64,000 bases of DNA from Hyposmocoma kahamanoa (GCF_003589595.1 NW_020653200.1:4523202-4587201), one strand, 5' to 3'; counted from the stretch's first letter, positions 1 through 10,965 are shown. Made by a program: numbers and translations. Notes: a model not told the origin generated them from the sequence alone.

Positions 1-1160
1 AAAAACCTCTCACAAGATGTCACTAGTGGCGACAAATGCTGAAAAGTCAGTACAAAGATCTATAATAAAACACATAGGAGAATTTCTACGACTTAGTAAC
101 TGGACTCGTGGCGAAGATAGTGAAGTTATTTCAAAAAATATCTCAAAAAATATAATAGTTAATTTATTATAATAATAAATTATAATCAATTGTTGAGTTA
201 GTTCCCGGGGTAAGTTGTTCTCACAGCAATAACTTTGCAAGGAAAGTATGTAGCAATACATGTGAAGCGCGTCGTTAAAGCATCAAGTGATGCGTCTTGC
301 CGGCAGCCATTTCAGTAACTCCGGCGACGACGTGTGGCTATGTACGTGGAGCCGTCAAAATATCACGTAAGTAAATTTTTTCTTGTTTCAATTTTTTGGT
401 CTGTCTTTGTATATTATGGGCCGATTCATACGTAACTTTTCTAAATTGTAGTGAGATTAGGAAGGAATCTTATAGTTTGAGTATTTTTTTATTGATTCTA
501 TTACTTTGCCGGTATGTCAGTCTTCGTATAAAGACGTAATTTGGGGCTACAAGTTCCTCTTTCGAGGGGCTGGTTGTTCCTAGGAACAACTTCCCCAATT
601 GGCCTGCAATCATACTTAAAATTTTTATGACCATTTTTCTTTGTTTTAAGGATGCCAAACTACAAACAGGCTCATGTCAAATATTTAGACAAGATGATAG
701 AGTCACTTATGTGTGTCTCAACTGTGATTCATATGAAGAAATGAGCGATGAATAATATTACTGATGAATAAGAATGTAGTTGTTTTTTTTTAAGTTACTT
801 GTGCATAATATAAACATTACATACATACAATCATGAAAAAGGTTGGTTTTATTTAAGAAAATTGTGTTATTCTGTCACAATCTAGGCGGAACAATTTGCC
901 TCAAATGCGGAACAACGCGCCCCAAAGTGAGGCTGAATGTTCCGATCCGAAATTTGTAAAAAATTTGCCTCTATGAAAAAGACTATTGAGATATTAGTAG
1001 AAGTACCTATACTATTAGAAAAAGCGATAAACATTTGTTAAACATTTCCATATGTTGAAAATCAAATCCTTCATTTTCAGTATAAAACTACAAGTTATTT
1101 GAAAATCGGAACTTTCAGCCCCGCCCTCCCCTACAGAAGTTTTTTTTGTAGAAGTAGAGT
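1..1160. other. Unassigned interval with possible old transposon coding scraps
   Basis: No gene is recognised. A short plus-strand frame at about 656-754 reads KLQTGSCQIFRQDDRVTY and then VCLNCDSYEEMSDE before a stop. It looks like the end of a degraded protein of unknown family. The motif GCGGAACAA recurs between 889 and 916. Confidence 0.2.
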
Positions 1161-1167
1161 TCCTTGA

Positions 1168-1352
1168 GAAAGAGTTAGTCCTGGCAAGTACTACCTACCT
1201 GTTTTCACCGCCAAGGAGTAATGTGAGCATTACTGCGTTCTGGTTTTGAAGGGTAAGGGTGCTGGCCAAATTACGTGTCAACCTAAATCTTCAGTGACTG
1301 GCGTAGTGGCAATGCCCCGCAGATCTTTGCGATTTACAGATTCAGCAATGGA
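1168..1352 (+). repeat. Interspersed repeat family R5, copy 1
   Basis: This segment shares the blocks cgccaaggagtaatg, gcattactgcg, ttgaagggtaagggtgctgg and agatctttgcgatt with copies at 6520-6735 (minus), 30150-30395 (plus), 38508-38735 (plus) and 59058-59268 (minus). A scrap lies at 19553-19600. The core resembles a 3'-tail motif (tatttctgcc, aagcagtaatgcg) known from lepidopteran retroposons. I infer a SINE or LINE 3' region. Confidence 0.6.
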
Positions 1353-1384
1353 TTTAACGATATATGTAATTCCTTTGTTGCCCT

Positions 1385-1612
1385 ACTAGTAGTTACACGA
1401 CTACTAGTAGTTACACGGGTAATAATAATCTCCCGTGTAACTGCTGACACGCCCCTAGTAGTTACAGGGGCAATAATAATCTCCCGTGTAACTACCGACA
1501 GGCCTAGGCCGTGATACTACTAGTAGTATCACGGGTAATTGTTTTTGTCTGTGGTACTACCACTAGTAATACGGGCATAATACTTTCCTGTATTACTACT
1601 ACCAAGATAAGA
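1385..1612. repeat. Array of related hairpins built on ACTAGTAGTTACACGGG-like units
   Basis: Four inverted-repeat units follow one another. Two have arms AGTTACACGGG/CCCGTGTAACT-like around a loop containing aataataatct (about 1409-1444 and 1458-1493). A perfect 22-nt palindrome gtgatactactagtagtatcac lies at 1511-1532. The last unit has arms ggtactac.../...gtattactactacc (1551-1603). The unit sequences are related to each other. The array may be a composite foldback element or an internal structure of an unknown transposon. Confidence 0.65.
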
Positions 1613-1753
1613 AGCGTTTTATTAATTTCATAAAACAAATGAAACCAAAAGCCAAACAGTACAATAAATTGTGCAACCATTTTATTTGGGTTTTGTTATT
1701 TCCTTGTCACTGTATTATATTACCTTAAATGTTTAAGACCGCCATATTTTCTT

Positions 1754-1801
1754 ATATTAAGAATGAAAGAATGTTTTTTTTCATCCTTTCATTCTTAATA
1801 T
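1754..1801. repeat. 16-bp perfect inverted repeat
   Basis: The arms atattaagaatgaaag (1754-1769) and ctttcattcttaatat (1786-1801) flank a 16-nt T-rich loop. No coding content is seen around it. Confidence 0.7.
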
Positions 1802-2009
1802 GAATAACTGCATTCCCAGTATTTTTTTTAAAAGCCTACCTGATTCTGAAGTCCGCAATCGAACCAACAAAAAATGCAAAAAATAAACACTTTCAGTTTA
1901 TTAGATGTTTCCCCACCATAATATTCATGTATTTTATGTGAAATTACTCTACTAGTTTGTTATAATTATTAATACTAAGATGTTTTTAAAGATTTAACAT
2001 TTTTTCCTT

Positions 2010-3480
2010 CCGCGTAGGTCTACAGTATCTAATCTTATATTATTGAACGAATTTGTCTCACAATCTATAGACAGTGGCCTTCAAGTAGATGTAATCTATA
2101 CTAATTATAGTAAGGCTTTTGATAAAATTGACCATAATATCCTTATGACTTTATTTATCCTATTGGTATCAGAGGTGAACTTCTTAGGTGGTTTTCTTCA
2201 TACATAAGCAACAGATCTCAAGCAGTGGTAGTAAATAATTACACATCCGGTTGGGTTACCGTACCTAGCGGTGTTCCTCAAGGTTCATCGTCAGGGCCAC
2301 TCCTTTTATATATTCCAATATATTTGTTAATGACATTAGTAATTGCTTCCGCTTTTCCAATTTACTCAGCTTTGCTGATGATATGAAAATTTATGCCAAA
2401 ATCACTTCTGTTGATGATGTATTGCTCTGCAGCCTGATCTGTCGCGGCTAGATAACTACTGTCTGAACAATAAATTAGATCTTAACCCCTCCAAATGTTT
2501 TTAGTTGCTTTTTCACGCTAGGTCAAAACTATTTTTATTTCTTATAGTTTGAAAAACCGCTGTCTAAAACGAAAGACAGTCATGAGCGATCTGGGTGTCA
2601 TCCATAATAATAATAATAACGCACACACTCAACATAGCCCCGCACTAGGGTAACCCTGTGTCGCGGGTGCTATGGACACACACATGAAAACCACAAATTA
2701 CACCCAAACTCACGAGAGAAATAAATGTAGGCCATACAAATATTTCTCCCGGCCCGGGAATCGAACCTGGGACCTCCGCGTGGCAGTCCGGGATGGTAAT
2801 AGTTCGGCCACGAAGGGAGTTAGGCAGTTAGATCCATGACTCAAAGCTGATGTTTGATACTCATATTGATGATGTTATCTCCAAGGCTACTAGTATCTTG
2901 GATTGATAATGCGTAATTCAGTCTGTTTCTTAAGGCCAACACCTTCACGAATATTGTATTGTGCATATGTTCGTAGTAAGTTGGAATATGCTTTCCAAAT
3001 CTGTAGTCCGAGATACCAAGTCTGTATAGACAGAATTGAATGACTCCAAAATAAATTTATTAAATTGTTGTGCTATAAAATAAGTAAGTCTTATAATTCA
3101 TGCGACTACACACGTCTCTGTAAATATCTGAATATAAATATTCGCCGAAAAACCTTTGATATTGCGTATATTCTAAACATTGTAAATAGTAATGTTGACT
3201 GCTTTGACTTATTGGGTGATATTTCGTTTACTGCACCTACTCGTTCTATGAGACACTATCTATTGCAGTTCCCTTAGCGAGGACTAACTATAGACAAAAT
3301 ATTTTTCTATGTAGAGCTAGCAAGAGCTTGGGTAGTGTGCTGAGCCATCATGACCTGGCAGTTGATATATTCAATTGTAATGTTAATATGCTAAAGCGTA
3401 AACACACGGACATTCTATTTACCTAACTTTTTTGAATAATTTATGATTAGCGCAGGTACTGGGTTGTTATATTTATGTAA
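2010..3480 (+). mobile_element. Jockey-like non-LTR retrotransposon remnant (RT to C-terminus), split by a SINE
   Basis: The translation passes through several frames. It shows RSTVSNLILLNEF, then [13 protein letters not shown] (RT palm), [23 protein letters not shown] at about 2268-2288 and the catalytic FADD at 2371-2382. The frame continues to LQPDLSRLDNYCLNNKLDL and VMSDLGVI. A SINE interrupts here (2607-2820), and the protein resumes as HDSKLMFDTHIDDVISKAT, RILYCAYVRSKLEYAFQI and the C-terminal thumb region to about 3277, with more coding-like sequence to 3425. The order of motifs is that of ORF2 of the jockey group. The 5' part is truncated before the RT, and frameshifts and stops make it dead. 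The 3' end probably lies near the A-rich stretch at about 3632-3650. Confidence 0.85.
2607..2820 (-). mobile_element. tRNA-derived SINE family S1, copy 1 (inserted in the jockey-like element)
   Basis: On the minus strand the element begins with a tRNA-like head containing a B box (aggttcgattcccgggcc). Its body contains atttgtatggcctacattta and tttgggtgtaatttgtgg, and it ends near gggctatgttgagtgtgtgcg. Two further copies occur at 30478-30677 (minus) and 42682-42870 (plus). A TAA microsatellite lies at its tail (2606-2619), as expected for a SINE 3' end. It is too diverged from a working tRNA to be a tRNA gene. Confidence 0.85.
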
Positions 3481-3659
3481 ATGCATGTTGTTAAGAAATA
3501 CTGTTTAAAGTTCGTTTGTTTAATGCTCGTGTATGATTTGTCTGAAGCTATAGGTGGAAACCTGTAATTGGCTTTATGTTTATGTTCCTGATCTTATTAA
3601 ATGTCAGAAGCTGTTGGTTTTCCATGAATGAATAAACAAATAAATAAAATTCAATTTTG

Positions 3660-5240
3660 AGGTAGTTAAACGATTGTCAAGTAAATCATTGTGAATTTAG
3701 GCTGTGGCACAAGAGTACCAGTTAAATGTTGTCGGAATACACTCCCATATAGAGACGAGTTCAAAATTGGAAGACAAGTTCAAGCTGTTGCGAAGTTTAG
3801 TTTAATTTGTGCAGCACAGAATATACGAACATCTTTGCGCCCGTTTTCGATCACGAAAGCAGCATTATGTGCAGATTACTCATATACCCACACTAAACCA
3901 AACAAGCTACGTTAATTGAAAAATATCTTTTATGTATGGAAGACGTACTCGCATATAATCAGCTATTGTTGATTTTTTTTTATAAAATACTAAGTAGGTA
4001 TTTGCTATCTCACCTGATGGAAAGGTCGATGAGGTCGACACTGGAGCACGTGTACATAAATAATGTCTATTCAATACTCTCGCCTTGAAAGGGCCTAAGT
4101 TATAGAGTTCAGGGTATAATTCTGTAGGCCGGGAATTCCACTACACAGCTGTTCGTCATGTAAGTGTGTGAATGTGAGAGGTTAGCGCTTTGTGCGAATT
4201 TTGAGAATACCCACAATATAGGGTAGCTTCCCGATGATTGTTAGAAATCAGAAGATGCAATGTATATTCATAAAAGTTAGTACATAACTATCACTACCTG
4301 TTCAGTCGCGTCTCACACGCCTATGATATTTCAAAGAATGCCTGAAAATATATAATATTACAAACTGAATTGAAAATAAAAAGGTATTACGTTTGTATGT
4401 AGTATGTCAAAGACTAGGAAAATTGACACGTATGTTTCAAAATTTAGTGTCGTATATACTTTATAATAAAAGACTAGAAAAAATTGTTCGCTTAAATTAC
4501 TCGAAGAAGTCAAAGCCTTTATGGAGACGGAAAGACAGCGAAATGTAAGTAAACTAAAGTGCTATTAAGGTCTAGTAAATTATACCAGTGTAATAGAAAT
4601 TTTGTTATAAACGCTTCAAGTATACTAAGGAAGTTTGATAAGTGTTAACAAATGAGACCAGAAATTTGATCGGATAGAGGAGATAAACTTCTAGTGATTT
4701 GAGAGTCGGCACGGCCGGGGCAGAGATTGAGTTAAGTAACATTGCATCCCACGACGAGTAGAGGCACTAGCGCGTCCCACCCGCCTTCGGGGAATGATGC
4801 TGCTCAACCTCGTGTGACTTAAAGCCCCGCAAGTTTATAGCTGATTATAACTTTGATAGAATTTGCAATTTTCATCAGTTTATAACTGTTTTTGAAGGGA
4901 TATTATGTGGGTAACTTCAGTATGGTTTGAATTGTAACGGTTGTAATATCCAGACAATTTCTCCGAACTGAACGTCAGGTCTAAATACATAAATATACGA
5001 AGTGTTGCATGCTTAAAAACAAACAATATCCCAGTTAAATTGATAGCTATGTTAGAGAGTTACACAACCTTAACTTCTTGTACCTGCTCGAATTTGCTTG
5101 TGCAGTTCTTTACACTGGGTGTCCTTGACCGAGTTTCAGATAGAGGTAACAAAGAAACACTAAAAAAGTTAAAAGATTTGCGTTTATACATTTTATTTTT
5201 AAGTTATCGGTTTTTATGAGCCACAGTGTTACTTATATGT
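3660..5240. other. Interval without a recognised gene
   Basis: An open stretch at 3691-3915 has no family resemblance and is probably chance or old repeat. The segment at 3985-4200 (ctatctcacctgatgga and onwards) resembles a dispersed lepidopteran repeat, but no second copy was found here. A GC-rich patch at 4705-4830 is unassigned. Confidence 0.3.
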
Positions 5241-5243
5241 GTC

Positions 5244-5277
5244 ACTTTAGGAACGCGAGTACTCACGTTCCTAAAGT
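5244..5277. repeat. Loop-less 17-bp near-perfect palindrome
   Basis: The arms actttaggaacgcgagt (5244-5260) and actcacgttcctaaagt (5261-5277) match at 16 of 17 positions with no spacer. Confidence 0.65.
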
Positions 5278-5524
5278 TTAAACTACTTGATCGGGGTTAC
5301 TTTTATTGACTGATTCTGACAGATACTATAGTACCTAAATACTTTGAGGTACGAAATGACGAAATGCCTTGACTTATTTAGTCGGAATGTAGGTATGATG
5401 ATGCTATTTCTTGTGGTAAGTGAAATTTTATTAAATAATTCATCGTTTGTTAGTTACTTAACAATGATGCTATTAGCTTAGTCGCAAGCCGAAAAAACTC
5501 AAATGCAAAGATATATCTTTATAT

Positions 5525-5554
5525 CCACTGTCTGTTATATATAACAGACAGTGG
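5525..5554. repeat. Perfect 30-bp palindrome
   Basis: The halves ccactgtctgttata and tataacagacagtgg are exact reverse complements with no loop. The right edge abuts the tRNA-like part of the SINE S3-type sequence that follows. Confidence 0.8.
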
Positions 5555-5680
5555 TCCCAGGTTCGAGTAAATTAAAAAAAAAGTAAGTCGAAAATATTTT
5601 TATTTGTGTTCGATCTTTGTATTCAATCATTATAGCAAATTAGTGGAGGTATTTCACAAAAACTATAATATGAATATCGC
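5551..5680 (+). mobile_element. SINE family S3, partial copy
   Basis: It starts at a B-box-like gtcccaggttcgagt and continues into the family S3 tail gtgttcgatctttgtatt, followed by the AT-rich cattatagcaaattagtgga. It lacks the tRNA-like A-box half, which is replaced by the perfect palindrome at 5525-5554. Confidence 0.6.
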
Positions 5681-5754
5681 GGTGTTTCAACAATGTGAAA
5701 TTCAATAAACAAATCAATTATTGATGTTAACAAATAAATAAATGTTAGACAACA

Positions 5755-5967
5755 TCACATACGTTGCTCTGATCCCGAAGTAAATGACTGAAGCACTTGT
5801 GTTATGGAAATCGGAAATAACGACGGTACCACAAACACCCAGATCCGAGACAATACAGAAAAGTTAGTTATTACACTGACCCGACAGATATTCGAACCCG
5901 GGATCTCGGAGAGGGTGACAGCACGAAAACAGGTGCGCAAGCCACTCAACTACCGAGGTCGTCAAAA
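5755..5967 (-). mobile_element. tRNA-derived SINE family S2, copy 1
   Basis: On the minus strand it reads gacgacctcggtagttgagt (tRNA-like head with A box), then a B box (cgggttcgaatatctg), then tgtctcggatctgggtgttt and a tail ending aagtgcttcagtca. Copies with the same order lie at 61655-61848 and, partly, at 59672-59796, all on the minus strand. A relative with a different body lies at 59930-60047. Confidence 0.8.
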
Positions 5968-5989
5968 ATCATCGAGTATATACATTAAG

Positions 5990-6473
5990 TATATAACCAG
6001 AAATAGACGCGAAATGTCATTTAATTTGTTTGAAAACTATTTTGCCATATTATTAATGTGACAACTGCGCTCCGATTGGCAAGCCCGAGTTCGAAACAAT
6101 TTACGGGTGTCGTCAATGGGTGTCGTCAACTGTTTCACATCAAATCGACCAGTTAAAAAAAAATTGCAAAATTTTTAAATTACATATTTAATATTTAATT
6201 GCCGATGAAATGTGATTCCGTTTGTTTTGTAATTAGATGTTTTGCTGTTTTCCTACACCACCGTATAGAATAGCACGGCATTGTTAAAGATATTATCTTT
6301 ATTACAATAAATTCAGAATATTTTTTGTAATATACGGAGACGTACACAAAGGTCAGTACTTGGCCTGTCTATATTTCAGTGCCAACGGGAGTTGATATTT
6401 ATAAGAGCTGTATCGCTAATGTGTTACCAGAAATATATATGGCCCTTATTTAGTCTCTATTTCTGGTTATATA
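5990..6473 (+). mobile_element. Non-autonomous inverted-repeat element M6, copy 1 (484 bp)
   Basis: The terminal inverted repeats start tatataaccagaaatag (left) and end ctatttctggttatata (right). The inner parts diverge. The interior has no ORF but shares its full length with 46821-47297 (opposite orientation), including tttgtttgaaaactattttg and ttacatatttaatatttaat. The likely target duplication is TA, which would fit a Tc1/mariner-type source. A 15-bp stretch (gggtgtcgtcaat) is duplicated at about 6104-6130 relative to the other copy. Confidence 0.8.
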
Positions 6474-6519
6474 CTCGATGTCAAAAATTAATGAAAAGTG
6501 TTATTCTTTTTATGATGCA

Positions 6520-6735
6520 AAATGACGGGACGTACAAGTGGTGTGCGTGGTTGTAAGCGACACGCCTGTCCATAATAGTTGCTTTAAATCGCAAAGAGCT
6601 GAGGCACTGACTGCGTCCGTCACCCTGAGACATAAGTTGATAAGTCCCATGTGTCTGTAATTTCACCAGCAACACTGACCCTTCAAAACCGTAGCACATT
6701 ACTGCTTGAGACTGAAATATGTGCAAGGGAAACAT
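6520..6735 (-). repeat. Interspersed repeat family R5, copy 2
   Basis: Reverse-orientation copy sharing ggacaggcgtgtcgctta, tttaaatcgcaaagag, ctgagacataagttgataag and gtagcacattactgcttgag blocks with other R5 copies. It lies about 90 bp from SCYL2 exon 6828-6958, inside the following intron. Confidence 0.7.
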
Positions 6736-6827
6736 AAAAGTATTCACGATGTAATGCAGTGATATAAAAAAAATTTTGGTCAAGATTGTGCTTTTGTTTT
6801 TCACATGATATGATGATGGAAACTTAC

Positions 6828-6958
6828 TTGAAGTACTTGATGAGAGGTAGCAGTTGGGTAGTTGGTCGCGGGTGTGGGTCTCGTGACAGCAGTCGCTGGA
6901 CCGCCTCTTGCAGGGCGGCTGGCACGCGCGGTAGTACCGCATTCACTTGTTGATCCAA
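6828..6958 (-). CDS. SCYL2: SCYL2 exon: end of the kinase-like C-lobe
   Basis: This exon is 131 nt, entered in phase 0 and left in phase 2. The acceptor is tcggatacag|TTGGAT, with a weak pyrimidine tract. The donor is TTCAA|gtaagtttcc. It encodes LDQQVNAVLPRVPAALQ, VQRLLSRDPHPRPTTQLLP and LIKYF, matching QLDQL, IPEEVREHVKMLL, PTVRPDADQM and IPFF of SCYL2. The Arg-Pro after the phase break is the conserved C-lobe arginine of kinases. The next exon, which should begin the HEAT-like region, was not found in positions 1-6827. Confidence 0.88.
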
Positions 6959-6999
6959 CTGTATCCGACATACAATTATTGTTATTGTATTATACTTGT

Positions 7000-8210
7000 T
7001 TATAAATTTTGTAATTTGTTTAAATTACCTTAGGACATTACGGACTGTAGTCATTTATTTAAATATACTTATGTTTTATGCTTTGCATAATTGCAATTTT
7101 AAAAATGAAAATACATACATCTTTGCTTTTTTTATTTTTGCTTACATACATCTCAAGATATTTTATACTTTTCAGAATTCGTATTTTAATGATATCCATA
7201 TTTTTCCTACTTTTTATCTTTCGCCTACATAGAATGTTCATGAACTTGAAAGTGATTCTAAACGATTATAAACGTTACAAAAATAACGGATTTTTAAAAG
7301 CCATTAGCTTGTTTGCTTTCTCGTAAAGATAAAGAGGCCGTAGGCGAAATGAATAATAAATCCTTGGAGACCTTAACAGTAATCTTTTTCTATTTTAAAC
7401 GTGTAGTAAAGTCGCCACAACAGGTCACAGCGGCCAAAGTTATGACACCAGTGTCAGGTAATTGTCGACGAAGTTAATGTCACCGCTTGCTTACGTCTCA
7501 AGACCTTATGTCAAAGGACAAGTAAAAAATAAAAACTACTTATGAATCGTTTCTCTTTCCATTTCCACTGTCGAATTCACCGCGTCAATTAGTGCTTGCA
7601 ACTTGTGAAAAAACACTCTGCAACAAACAGTCTAGCCAAGGGCAGAATTATATATCATTTGTAAGTATATTTCTAGTATTGATTACTAGTTTCAATAGCA
7701 GGCATACGATATGAAATAAATTAAATCGATCGATATTTTAATCTGTTCTGCTGAGCTTGAAGTGTTTGGTTAGTATAAATTAACTTTGATAGTTTTATGT
7801 TTGGCCTCAAAACTAAATCAAATGAGCATTAAAAATAAAATTTAGATACTTGTTTATAAAAGTAAGTTAATGTTGATTGTATTTGTATACTAATATCATA
7901 TTAGGTAACTATAATATAATTTAACCGCATGTCGCTGCCGCTGGCACTCGCCGGCCGCTGCCGCGACACGCTTGCTTCGCTCGTTCTGCTGGTGCTGCTT
8001 TTTCATATTCTAACCTTTTTTTACTTAGTTACAATCAATAACATCAATCGTTAAAAGAGAAGACCAATGATAAAGAATGAAATATTATTTTTGAATACAA
8101 AATATGAATTTTTTATGCTTAAACATAATAATAGTGTTACCTTGATTGCAGTTCATGTATAAATTTATCCGTAGATCAACTAATAAAGATTTATATATAT
8201 GTCAAACTTA
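7000..8210. other. AT-rich interval without a gene, one GC-rich patch
   Basis: The open frames at 6996-7326 are AT-rich and hydrophobic by composition and have no family resemblance. A GC-rich patch at 7927-8010 ends in tgctgctttttcatattct, and that string recurs at about 8667-8686, so both belong to a shared repeat. Confidence 0.35.
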
Positions 8211-8239
8211 AAAAAAATCGTTTATTTAAAAAAGGCACA

Positions 8240-8306
8240 TTTACTTAATAAATCAATTATTTCTTTGAGGAGTGATCTCAAAGAAATAATTGATTTATTA
8301 AGTAAA
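8240..8306. repeat. Perfect 30-bp-arm hairpin
   Basis: The arms at 8240-8269 and 8277-8306 are exact reverse complements around a 7-nt loop gagtgat. Within the arms, tttacttaataaatcaatta is paired with its complement. A second heptamer tcgttta at 8218 also has a complement taaacga at 8303. The perfect arms suggest recent origin or selection on structure. Confidence 0.85.
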
Positions 8307-8349
8307 CGATGACTAGCTAACGTTATTTGATAACGTTCGCTAGTTATCG
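8307..8349. repeat. Second hairpin adjoining the 8240-8306 hairpin
   Basis: The arms cgatgactagctaacgttat (8307-8326) and ataacgttcgctagttatcg (8330-8349) pair at 18 of 20 positions around a 3-nt loop. It directly abuts the previous hairpin, so the two form one structured 110-bp block. Confidence 0.75.
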
Positions 8350-10060
8350 TTTGACTAATTTGCCGAATTGAATATTTTGTTTTAGTACGTACAAAAAACG
8401 ATATCCATAATATATTTTTGATTTATGTTTTGTTTTATTTCGGATTTAATTTAGTGTGATTGCCGCGATAAATCAAATTATCTGTGGTGTTTTGGTTAGT
8501 TTAATTACATTAAAATACATTTAATTCTTGGTAAAAGGTGGTTTTTAATAGTCCCATACTTTTACATGAGTTACGTATTTGTAAATAAAGTTAAAGTTGT
8601 TATCATAAACTCCGATAATTATTTAAAATAAATGGAAATGCAAACAAATTCACTTTTGGCACTGTGCTGCTTTTTCATATACTAACCTGACCTAACCTAC
8701 TAATTGGGGAGCGCATCCAAGTTCGACCCTGACATGGGATTGTATTTTTAAATTCTTTTGCTATGTTATCTGCTCGGACTATTGTTCCTATATTGTATGT
8801 AATTGGATTGAATACTAAAATAATTTGAGATTTACCAAGGCGAGTGTGAATTTTTTCTAGGAAACTCTAAGCATCCATCTTCGACTACACCATCACTTAC
8901 CATCTGTGACTTATGTACACATCGCATGGTACTTTGCATCTTAATGCTATAAGTATTCATAATATTTTAAGTAATTTAAAAATGCTTCCATCCATCCGGT
9001 AACCTTGGCGGTTTCTAACACAAAGAACCGTAGTAGAAAACACTTGTGACTTCATATTAATAATTCATATATAATATGAATTATTTTGATTCGTCGAAGA
9101 ACTAAACTAATTTTAATAATCACACAAAATTGTAAGTACAAGCCAGAATAAAAATTGATGAGGTGCAAATTCAGAATGCATTCGAAGATATTTTTTTTTC
9201 TTTTGATTAAATAAACTGACGTTTTATAGTTCAACTGTTTTTCTTTCATCTACGATTTTGCTCGCTATAGTGAGGAGTAACACACAACTTTTTTCTTCAG
9301 TAAAGTGTATTGGTAAGATTTGCGGTCTCACCTGGTAATATTTCATATATCACCTAAACATATCTGAAAGCACTTATGGAAAATTTTATAATAATACGAA
9401 AAGTAAAACAGTCGCTCCATTTTCTTTTCTTTATTTAAATGTTTTAGTAAATCGCTCAGAACTCCGTTTCTTACCGCTGAACCCATTTTATGTTAACGCA
9501 ATTTAATGAAATTCTGAATAAATCTTGTCCACGTACACTGCGTCTACAGCCGAACTGATTTCAAAGTTAATAATAATGTTTAGGTGCGTCACACATTTTT
9601 TCTTTTCATTGCCTTTACACGTGTTGGTTACAGACATGAAATTACGTTAGCTCAGCAGTAAGCTGAAGTTATTCTAATCTGATATTTTGTGAGCACGTTT
9701 ACCAACTGTTTGAAAAACATCCTTTTTGGTTTGTTGTAAAGAGTTAGGCAAACAATGGATATCTGACTGTGCAATCTATTTTCCGATCTCTTAGCAAAAA
9801 GATTGGTTAGGTATTGACAGGCAACAATTTAGTTAGATTCAAAGCTTCGTGATTGATTAACGTGGGCATATGAAGATTGACTTCGTCGGGTTAACAACAA
9901 ATCATGTCTTGCAAGACACGTGAGGCTTAAGCAAATCGTATAGACCGCTTAAACTAATTAAATTGAAATGACTGTACATCGACTTGGTATTCACCCAATA
10001 TCATACCGATTTCTTTCAATTTCAAATATAAATTTTCAATTTCTGGTTTATTTATACCTG
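8350..10060. other. AT-rich interval, nothing recognised
   Basis: No exon, transposon motif or repeat shared with the rest of the window was seen, apart from the tgctgctttttcatat string near 8667. Confidence 0.4.
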
Positions 10061-10063
10061 GCA

Positions 10064-10300
10064 TCATCATTAACAACAACTCATATGTACATCCCACTAC
10101 TGGGCACGGGTCTCATCTCAGGCGAGGGTGTAAGCCACTACAGGGTGTAGTTTCTTAAAGTGGTCCCAATCGCTCCTCAGTGGGCGCTGAAGAGTCCTAG
10201 AGACGGAGTAGCAGGACGTCGGAAGCATTTGGGGGCGTTGATGCTGTCCAGAGGGTGCTACCGCATTTAAAAAACAACCTGAATGATCTATACATATAAT
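10064..10300 (-). repeat. Non-LTR 3'-end-like tail and repeat R9, copy 1
   Basis: The stretch catcatcattaacaacaact followed by ccactactgggcacgggtct is typical of the minus-strand 3' end of RTE-like elements in Lepidoptera. The following tttgggggcgttgatgctg block and the string aacctgaat recur at 25765-25820. Confidence 0.45.
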
Positions 10301-10649
10301 CTACATTGCATATATAGCACTGTTAATACAAGTGTATTAAATGAAAAATGTATTTTTTCAGAATCGATGAAAAACGAATACTCACTTCCCGTGAAAGATC
10401 AGTACAATTTATGTATAGGATAAAGTTTATTACTGACATCTAAACAATTTCCTACTGGCTCAATTTTTAAAAATAAAAGGGAACATATAATTTCATATCT
10501 TTGAGCAAGGACTGTATGTTTTGGCCAGAACTAGCTCATATAAAGTTTGTTTGTTTGTTGTTTCTTACAAATATTCTATCGATGGTTTAATTGACGTGTA
10601 GAGAATCAAATTTTGGTTTGTCAATGATTTAATCCTGAAATTCATATAT

Positions 10650-10894
10650 CGTCGCCTTATTTTCTCAAGCTCGTATCTTAAAGTACAAAGTTACTAAATG
10701 CAAAGAATGGACTGTACCTACAAATTTTGCAGGTTGATTTCAATCACATTTCCTTCATATTCACACACTGGCTTTTACCTATTCTTAAAGTAATAAATTA
10801 AAACCCTTGGTAAGAAATTTAAAATAAATAGAAAGTTTTGCCATCTCCTGAATAATCGCTCTTTATGATACGAGTTTGAGAAAGTAAGGCATCG
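10650..10894. mobile_element. Short inverted-repeat element M8, copy 1 (about 245 bp)
   Basis: The left end cgtcgccttattttctcaag mirrors the right end gagaaagtaaggcatcga, giving terminal inverted repeats of about 30 bp. The interior shares aaatttaaaataaatagaaa and gttttgccatctcctgaata with copies at 23271-23526 and 26047-26300. No ORF is present. Confidence 0.8.
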
Positions 10895-10965
10895 ATATTT
10901 TGAGTTACAACACTATTGTAATATTAGTGCGATGTGTATGGATGTGTATCATTTTTTTCCCTTAT

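Noticed and set aside
3691..3915. Plus-strand ORF with several cysteines
   Set aside because: No recognised domain, and neither strand gives a continuous match to any family I know.
5060..5125. Possible minus-strand exon reading VKDTQCKELHKQIRAG before a GT
   Set aside because: No acceptor fits upstream and the peptide does not match the expected next part of SCYL2.
1..6827. Search for the next SCYL2 exon (start of the HEAT-like region)
   Set aside because: No minus-strand segment with the right phase and homology was found; it probably lies before position 1.
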